Shown piece after piece: positions 57,499 to 64,000 of a stretch of DNA of 64,000 nucleotides (position 1 is its first letter; every line of letters begins with the position of its first letter). Both the position numbers and the translations under genes were made by a program. Source of the DNA: Rotaria socialis (Eukaryota > Rotifera > Eurotatoria > Philodinida > Philodinidae); the NCBI GenBank assembly GCA_905331475.1, contig CAJNYU010002695.1, positions 124,001 to 188,000 on the forward strand, in the 5' to 3' direction. The notes below the pieces were generated by a model. The model ran no database searches, was not told where the DNA came from, and worked only from the letters and a program-made list of their open reading frames with translations.

Positions 57499-57824
57499 CG
57501 GTTCCTGCTTCTAATGTGTATAAAAAGAATATTTCGATGATAGTTTTTTTTTAATATTAAGGAAGAGTCTAAAACCAACTAGAAAAATATTTCTCATATC
57601 TATTGTGCGTTGTAAAATATATTTTATTTTTTCATTTAAAAAAATACTTGAAAACAAATTCCCATTATGTATTATACACTAACAATTAGTAACTTCTCGT
57701 TGAGTTTTTTTTTCTTGAAAAAAAACCAGTAAAAATGCCTTCAAGAGCAGATTCTCTTATTAATAAAAAGGAAGAAGAAAACTCGTATCTAATTTCATTC
57801 ATACGTAATTCCATTCGTCACTCT
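57499..57824. other. intergenic spacer
   Basis: About 325 bp of AT-rich sequence downstream of the BAR-SH3 gene (minus strand), presumably its 3' UTR. Confidence 0.45.
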
Positions 57825-58838
57825 CTACAATTGTTTTACTTCATTATCATACAGTCGCACAGCAAAATTAGCTGGGAAAATTCCAATAGCACCATTCGAT
57901 TTCTCAGCATATTCCCAGCCCTTATCGCGTTCATTGTCGTCTTCATTTTGAAAAGAAATAATCGATATGTATTCATCTTTAACTAAATCGAGTTCATCTT
58001 CATTTTCAGCTTCATAATCGTGAATAACACGTGCTTGATGTAAAACTCTATATCCTATCGGTCTAGATGGTGATTCTGACGCAGCCGAAGGTGTTTTCTT
58101 GCGGGAGTCTTCAGTCGATGATAATGATGATGATTGCATTTCTTTGTCATGATTATTTTCATTGTAATCTGAATTTGTTGAGAACTTTGCTGGACGTCTT
58201 CCAGCAAAAGCTGAGCATATTTTATAGTAAGCGTGGTAAAATTTACTATGCATGCCAACTACTTCTATTGTGGTCTGTACATAATAATCTTGCACATCGG
58301 CATGAAATTTTGCTAAATTATCGCGCAATTTTTCATTAACTAGACTTAATGCAGATTTCAATTGATCCAAGTCAGTTTTTAAACGATCGACTTTAATTTG
58401 TTGGTCACGTTTCATACTGGCATGATAGTGTCTACGTGTTTTATCATAATCAGCTTGTAAATGAGTTTGTTCATCAATACGACCTTTCATGTTATCAAAT
58501 TTGTCGAACAATAAATTAATACTCGAATGCATTTGTTTGTTGAAACTTTGTAAATTTTCACCACGAACCCGTGCTAAATCAATGCATAATCTATCAACTG
58601 TTTGTGTTTGAGACCAGGAAGCATCAGTAAGTGACCGAATAAATTCAAAAAAGCGAATAGACGCATTGTCGAATACTAATGTAGCCTGAGTATACTTGTC
58701 AAATTCACGTTTAAATTTGGATAGTTTCGACTGTTCATCTTCGAAATGGCTAACAGCTTGCACGATGTCTGTATCAGTAGTTTTAGCATTGCTACCTGTT
58801 ATTTGCTCAGTAAAATTACGAATAAAAGATTTGGCCAT
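57825..58838 (-). CDS. BAR-domain plus SH3-domain protein (amphiphysin/BIN-like)
   Basis: A single exon of 337 residues from the ATG at 58838. An earlier in-frame ATG at 58931 would add a hydrophobic stretch that looks like translated 5' UTR. Residues ~1-20 (MAKSFIRNFTEQITGS) suit an amphipathic N-helix. Residues ~20-225 are a heptad-rich BAR coiled coil (EDEQSKLSKFKREFDKYTQA, VDRLKTDLDQLKSALSLVNE, FHADVQDYYVQTTIEVVGMH). A Ser-rich linker precedes a C-terminal SH3 domain (ARVIHDYEAENEDELDL, GWEYAEKSNGAIGIFPANF), with the ALYDY-like and GIFPxNF motifs. Such proteins bend membranes during endocytosis and recruit dynamin-type partners. SH3 details favour amphiphysin/BIN over endophilin, but this is not certain. 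The lack of introns is unusual here. Confidence 0.8.
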   Translation of the reverse strand: MAKSFIRNFTEQITGSNAKTTDTDIVQAVSHFEDEQSKLSKFKREFDKYTQATLVFDNASIRFFEFIRSLTDASWSQTQTVDRLCIDLARVRGENLQSFNKQMHSSINLLFDKFDNMKGRIDEQTHLQADYDKTRRHYHASMKRDQQIKVDRLKTDLDQLKSALSLVNEKLRDNLAKFHADVQDYYVQTTIEVVGMHSKFYHAYYKICSAFAGRRPAKFSTNSDYNENNHDKEMQSSSLSSTEDSRKKTPSAASESPSRPIGYRVLHQARVIHDYEAENEDELDLVKDEYISIISFQNEDDNERDKGWEYAEKSNGAIGIFPANFAVRLYDNEVKQL

Positions 58839-59990
58839 GTTTCTTTTGTTTGAAACAACCACTTGTACGTATTTACATAAGGTGCGAAAAAGAAGCAGCC
58901 ATTTAACTACAAAGTCCACATATACACGCACACAGACGTTTGATACTAAAGAATAGAAAAAGAAATACGACTACCTCTGATTACTAACTCAACAGTCAAA
59001 CTCTATTGGTGTATTTTAGGTATTATAAAGACAACAAAAGAATCCACATAAATATTGATAGATGGGATTGCTGGAAAATGATGAAAATTCCAATGTGAAA
59101 TTCAGCAAATCTACAATCACAAGTTGACTAATTATGGGCGTTTTTTTTATAAGTAAACAACATATAAAGCCATTATGTTAATAAATTTACGACGTTTATT
59201 TCGTTGAGTAGAACAAAGAATGTGCTTGATAAGCAATACACGCGAAGAAATTAAGAACAACGTGAACAAAAGATTACATAAGAGAGATGTTAATATAACT
59301 ATATATGAATTCCATCTTTTCCTATGGGCGCAAGAAGAAATCGATAACACACACTATGTTTTAAATACATGCATACTTGAATTATTTAAATCATCGTTGC
59401 TGGTGTTATGCTATCGTATCCTAAATAAGAAAATATATTAGCAAAATAAGAAAAAAAAACATGAATTCTGTTCTTTTACCTTGGTATACAAAAATTTTGC
59501 TAGGAAAATTCAACATTGCTTGTTTAAATTGAATCAAGGGAAGAAGAAGGAGAAAAATGAATATTTAGATAGAAAATATATCATATTGATCAGCATTTGA
59601 TGCAAATTTGTGTATAGATATAATAATAGATATGATTTCTGATCGATAATCGATGACAAAAAAATCGCTTCAATTTCATTTTCTATTTACACAAATGTTA
59701 TCTTGAGTTTTCAAATTTTGATGAAGAAAAGAAGAAAAGAATCAAACGGAAGAAAGAAAAAGAAGAACTCCGCATGAACATCCATTGTCTGTTCGTTGTA
59801 GACAAAACATCGCACACTAATACGAGCAGAAAAAAATAGATATGTAACAAATAATTGTACGTTTCTTTTTTTTAGATAGATAAAGAGAAAACAAAACAAA
59901 AACAAAACAAAAAATATATTAAACGAAAAATCTATTATGATTCAAAACCTGAGAGAAACTTGCGTATTTTTTTCAAATTTAACAATATGC

Positions 59991-60020
<30 letters not shown>
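58839..60020. other. intergenic, no gene seen
   Basis: About 1.2 kb, AT-rich, ending in a (TA)n run at 59995-60019 right after (in + coordinates, before) the 3' end of the next minus-strand gene. Short open frames are unsupported. Confidence 0.45.
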
Positions 60021-60021
<1 letters not shown>

Positions 60022-62361
60022 TAATCAATAACAATACATGAATCATTTGTGGTTGAAATGGTTGTTGATTTGTATCGTATTTCTTTTGAATTAAGTATAA
60101 AGACTGTTTTAATTTTCCCTTCCAGCACATGCTGTTTGGGTGAATTAAAAAACTCTACAACACGTGTTAAAGTGGAATCTATTTCAGAATCATAAATATT
60201 CAATGATAGATCTCTATCATGTTCAAGCCAGTGAGAATGTAAAGCATCACTATTTGTTGTTTGTGCATCAACATATTCACGTTTTGAACAAACAAAGCAT
60301 TTTAAATAAATACGTTGGTATGTTGGCGAAGATAAATCATCATTCTTAATATCATTATCATTGATACTAGTACAATTATTATTCACTGATTTTGCTCGTT
60401 TTGGTTGAGTGACGTCGCTTGATGTTGATTTACGTTTAATAGTGGTTTTTTCTGTTGTCATTGTTGTGATAGTTGTCCTTGTCGTTGTTGTTTTATTCGT
60501 CGCTATTGATGATAATGAACGACGAGCTTTACAAGTTTTGCGTAATGATTGATCCGGTATTGACTATGATAGAAAAGAAATATTCTAGGTAAAAGAAATA
60601 TTATTTTCTCATATCAATAATACGAACGATCGATAAAGTGCTTCTTTTATCATCTTCAGTTGAATTTCGCATTATCTGATTGATTGCTGTTTGTTCCAAA
60701 CGATCAAGTACAACATGGCATTGTAGAATTGAGTTGACATATTTAGTTATTGAGTTTCTACTTGGAATATTGCGAGATGTCTTAGGAGTCATATTGTTTG
60801 AAACTGTATAAAAGAAAATACATTTTGCTTTTTCAAGTGTCAAGAAAAGGATTTGAATTTGAACTTTCATAACCTGTTTTTCTAGATTTAAGTTTGAAAA
60901 GATCAACATGCCCGAAGCACAAAAAAAAGTCAATTTTTTTCGATAATAGTTATAGAAATTTGAAATATTGATTTTTTTCGAAAGATGAACATGTTGACTA
61001 CAGATTTACTAAATCATCTTGAGTCTATTTCTTTCATTATTAGTTATTTATCACTTCGATTAGGCCCGTATTTTCGTGGGCGATCTGCAATTGGTCAACT
61101 TTATAAACATATTCAAAGGTTTTTAATAGGTGTCGTACGAAACACTACGTTGCATAAAGTGTAATTGACGTTATATCATACGAAAAAAGAAACCATGAAT
61201 GAAAGAAAAAAAGAGGAGCATCAATTTTATACTTTCACGTTTTCACATAGATATGATTTAAAATGTGAATGACGGGAGTTATGATGTACATGTGAGTTAA
61301 AGTTACAACAGATAAAATATGAAGTAGAATGAGTTCAGAGTCTTCAAACGAAAATCTAGGCAGTAATTTGTCTAATAGCACGATAAAATTTTAAGCATTT
61401 AACTTTGCTACTTTAAATAGTACTAAGGTTCATAAAAATATTTCAATGAGAATCTACTTCAGCTTATTACACTCAACTTTTAAGAAGATCTGAAAGAATC
61501 TTAATATTAAGATTTCTATTCATGCCTTTTCTTTTCACCTACAGAGCCCAGTTAATTCTAGACTAAATTGACTTCAACTAAATGTATCTTCAGTGAGAGA
61601 AAAAAGGATTCGTTTCGTGATATCATTCACAATGTACAATTTTTGCTCCTTAAGCAATGCTTTCAAACTATCAATGTGTTGAAATATTAATTAATTTTAT
61701 GGTTACCTGTTTTTGATAATTTCTGTCGTTTTTTACTTCTGTTTAGTATCGATGTAGAACGTGCTTGTGTTACTGAACGTGGTAGAAGACTTTGTACTAT
61801 TATGTTTGGATCTGTCGAACAAAACCTGTCCAGATCGTTTGTAATCGATAAAAATTTTAAGAATGGTAATCGAATATATAAAGCTTGTCGAACACGATTA
61901 ATATTTTTTGGTAGAGGAAGTAGACACACTGGGCATGCCAATCGTTTTGTTAACGTTCGTAAATGTAGATTACGTACGATGGGTTTCTTAGTCTTAAGTC
62001 GAAGACCAACAAGTGATAGAAATTCTTCTTCGTCATGATCAGTCTCCATATGATAACCATCAACAAGGCCATCATTGTCATCTTCATCATCATCATCATC
62101 ATCACTTACAATATTCAGAATTTCATCACTGTTTGCGATGCCAATACTGTTAATGTGATGGTTATTATTATTCTCATCGCTTTTCATTATTTTTATAATT
62201 GATGATTGATCAATATGTGATATGGTTACAGGAGAGCATAAAGCTGCTGATGGCGACGAATTAGTTCGACGAACAATTGGCGTAAATTGTGTTCTTGCTG
62301 TAGTCAATGAATGTTGGTAGAAAGCAGGATTTGACGTACAATATGCCATTGCTGCTGCCAT
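60021..62361 (-). CDS. unidentified protein with Cys/His motifs
   Basis: Three exons, 61707-62361, 60628-60803 and 60021-60563, join in frame to about 457 residues. I do not recognise the family. The N-terminal region is polar with an Asp/Glu run (DDDDDDEDDNDGL). A conserved-looking block follows: LRLKTKKPIVRNLHLRTLTK, RLACPVCLLPLPKNINRVRQ and ALYIRLPFLKFL. A second CxxC pair with two histidines (LKCFVCSKREYVDA, then ALHSHWLEHD) could bind zinc. Between them are Lys/Arg/Thr-rich stretches suggestive of a nuclear protein. The exon 2 donor (ATC then GTTCGT) is weak, so the last junction is less certain; intron 1 is 903 bp. It is divergent from the calcyphosine-like gene. Confidence 0.55.
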
Positions 62362-63155
62362 ACTAATCGATATAGATAAAAGAGATCGATAGAAAAACGA
62401 ATGAAATATATATATTAATATTTATATGAAGATAGAATAAAAATCAAGATGAATATGTTTATATCGAGTAATCTAAATAAAGAAATTAAAAATTAAAAAT
62501 TAAAAAATTGATTTTTGTCATGATTACAAAATCCCCCACAAATGACGCTTTAGAATTTTCTGCATGAGTAATAGATCGTGATTCAACTTTTTATTTAAAT
62601 CAAACGAAATAATTCACTATACACGAGAGAAAAAAATTCACAAAGTATGGAATTACTACATCTAAATGTAACCGTCGCGCCTCTAATGACTATTTAGTAA
62701 ATATAACCGAATCGTGCATGAAAACAAAGATTTGTTCATCTGATCATGAATCTGACCGTTGTTTTCTTGGAAACAGATAGTAGCGCTCCACTGATAGATC
62801 AATGATTGGCCTATTTTTCGCTTCAGAAAAAATTGAAACCTTTTTAAATTGAAAATAAAATAAACGAAATTCTTCAAAATATATTTTTTAAAATAGAAGT
62901 TTATTAAATTTATTAAAATATTTGGCTGTTACCATAACAACGTTTTCCCTGTTAAATCGTTGCATGGTGATGTCGCCAGCACAAATATTTGAAACAGTAT
63001 CAAATTTGCTTCAAAAATTATTTATTGTCTCAAACGGATAAGTTGTATGTATATATGCATAATAAATTACATAACTATGTATTTATTTAGTTTTTATCTA
63101 ATACATTCTAGACCAAAGTTTATAGCAACTGTTTCATTTTGCACCTATCAGTAAC
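62362..63155. other. bidirectional intergenic region
   Basis: About 800 bp between the divergent starts of the Cys/His-motif gene (-) and the calcyphosine-like gene (+). It holds the X-box-like sites listed separately; otherwise AT-rich. Confidence 0.5.
62928..62972 (+). promoter_or_regulatory. two RFX X-box-like sites upstream of the calcyphosine-like gene
   Basis: GTTACCATAACAAC (62928-62941) has both half-sites of the X-box consensus (GTNRCC, two-base spacer, RGNAAC-like). GTTGCATGGTGATG (62959-62972) is a second, weaker match 31 bp away. They lie ~185-230 bp before the start codon, the usual range for RFX control of ciliary genes. Calcyphosine-type proteins are expressed in ciliated cells in other animals. 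Function here is inferred. Confidence 0.5.
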
Positions 63156-64000
63156 ATGGCAGCCTCAGCGCGTCTTCAAAAAGAACTCGAAATTAAGTCA
63201 AAACAAGCATTAGCAACAAGCAAAGATCCATTAGAACGTTTACGTGCAGCATGTTTGGCTCGTGGAGCTCAAGGCATTAAAGGATTATCTATGTACGTAT
63301 TCTTCGTATGCCGAAATCTGCTAGCTATAGACATATTTTACTACCCAGATCGACTGATCCGACATCGGATCTGATAGGAACCTGGAAATATCCTACAATC
63401 CGATACAATTCTATTGGATTCCGGGTCGAGCAATCGGTGTCGGATGCTCAGTGTCAGAATCCTATGAACTTCTGATGACATACAATGGCTTTTCCTTGGA
63501 ATTCATAGGAATCCGACACTGAGGATCCGACATCGATTCCCCGACCCGGAATCCAACGATAATTCTGTAAGATCTGACAGGATCCAATAAAATCCTATCG
63601 GATTTCAGTCGGATCGGATGGGCTCCGATTGGTGCCTACTATCGGATTGCTCGACCTGGGTAACTACTAGTATGAATAATTAATTTTTTGACTGCAGTTA
63701 AATTTATACTTGAAATTGGAAACGAGTTGCTCGCGGTTCCAACTTTGGTCGAAACTAAAGATGTCAAAAGATAGCCAGCCTAAATATGAAAGTGGATGGG
63801 AATAGAAATTTTCATTCGTTCTTCAGTTGCCAGCTTTATCTACCTTCTTGTGTTCGATATTTTTAGTTTCGACCGATGTGAATTTTCCTAGGCTCTTACA
63901 AATATATCCATGTGTAAATGAATGACTTATCTGTTGGATGAGCCTGGTTGGTGTCGCCTATCCGAAAATATAAAGTTAATTTCATAAAAAACTGTAGGAC
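63156..64000 (+). CDS. CAPSL: calcyphosine-like EF-hand protein, first exon only (partial)
   Basis: The frame from ATG 63156 reads MAASARLQKELEIKSKQALA, then DPLERLRAACLARGAQGIKG and ends at a GTACGT donor after 63292. DPxEKLRxxCLxRGxxGIKGL is the hallmark N-terminus of calcyphosine/CAPSL, a four-EF-hand calcium-binding protein linked to cilia. No EF-hand exon follows before the window ends, so the gene continues to the right across an intron of more than 700 bp. That intron already contains a 317-bp hairpin element. TTGCACCTATCAG just before TAAC-ATG could be a leader acceptor. The intron end and downstream exons are unknown. Confidence 0.8.
63344..63660. mobile_element. 317-bp hairpin element, CCCAG...CTGGG family, TA target site
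   Basis: It starts CCCAGATCGACTGATCC and ends CGGATTGCTCGACCTGGG, with TA on both outer sides. It folds along most of its length: GGATTCCGGGTCGAGCAATC and GATGCTCAGTGTCAGAATCC on the left pair with complementary blocks (CCGACCCGGAATCC, GGAATCCGACACTGAGGATC) on the right. The interior is built from GGATCCGAC/ATCGGAT-like words. It lies in the first intron of the calcyphosine-like gene. Size and termini agree with the elements at 27023 and 57183, although the internal sequence differs. Confidence 0.72.

Noticed and set aside
58839-58931. N-terminal extension of the BAR-SH3 protein from ATG 58931 with a hydrophobic segment.
   Set aside because: BAR proteins of this type begin close to the MAKSF-like start and are cytosolic; the extension looks like translated 5' UTR.
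1-64000. tRNA, rRNA, CRISPR arrays and telomeric repeats.
   Set aside because: No cloverleaf with a GGTTCRA-type arm in proper context, no rRNA blocks, no regularly spaced direct repeats, and no TGTGGG-type tandem run were found by eye.

Overview
The window is nuclear DNA from a small AT-rich animal genome. Genes have typical metazoan products, GT-AG introns mostly of 50-70 bp, intron-rich compact reading frames and short intergenic gaps. Three start codons sit directly behind, or within a few bases of, a pyrimidine tract plus AG, as expected for spliced-leader trans-splicing. Together with many short non-autonomous transposons, this suggests a rotifer, most likely a bdelloid. That is inference; no marker gene settles it.

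Layout. 1-10 kb is gene-dense: the 3' end of an unidentified gene, DCAF6 (+), ribosomal protein eL18 (-), an ARMC10/ARMCX-like membrane-anchored armadillo protein (-) and a LYSMD3/4-type LysM membrane protein (+). 10-15.5 kb is gene-poor, with a decayed EF-hand fragment, an assembly gap in a G-run and several nested inverted-repeat elements. 15.5-18.7 kb is a vasopressin/CCAP-class neuropeptide GPCR (-) whose first intron carries a 1.3-kb inverted repeat. 18.7-31 kb has no convincing gene and is filled with foldback and MITE-like elements and a degenerate short-period repeat array. 31.2-37.4 kb holds a single-exon type II glycosyltransferase-like gene (+), a ~2.95-kb segment bounded by terminal inverted repeats around a broken DUF3987 (primase/helicase-like) gene, and an AADAC-like alpha/beta hydrolase (-). 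38.6-39.5 kb is a large foldback element. 40-64 kb is housekeeping again: DNAJB1/4-type HSP40 (-), mitoribosomal mL64/CRIF1 (+), CHIC-type palmitoylated protein (+), Tudor-SN/SND1 (+), a dual-specificity phosphatase (+), a NUDT24-like Nudix hydrolase (-), a BAR-SH3 protein (-), an unidentified Cys/His-motif protein (-), and the first exon of a calcyphosine-like gene (+) that runs off the right edge behind two RFX X-box-like sites.

The genes do not form one pathway; they are ordinary animal genes interleaved with mobile DNA. The points most worth following are: (1) the TIR-bounded segment with a decayed DUF3987 gene; (2) a family of ~317-bp whole-length hairpin elements with CCCAG...CTGGG ends, whose copies differ greatly in sequence yet stay self-complementary; (3) several small elements with clear 8-bp or TA target-site duplications, including one inserted in a palindrome. 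Exon models were spliced by eye from GT-AG sites and frame, so individual junctions can be a few bases off.
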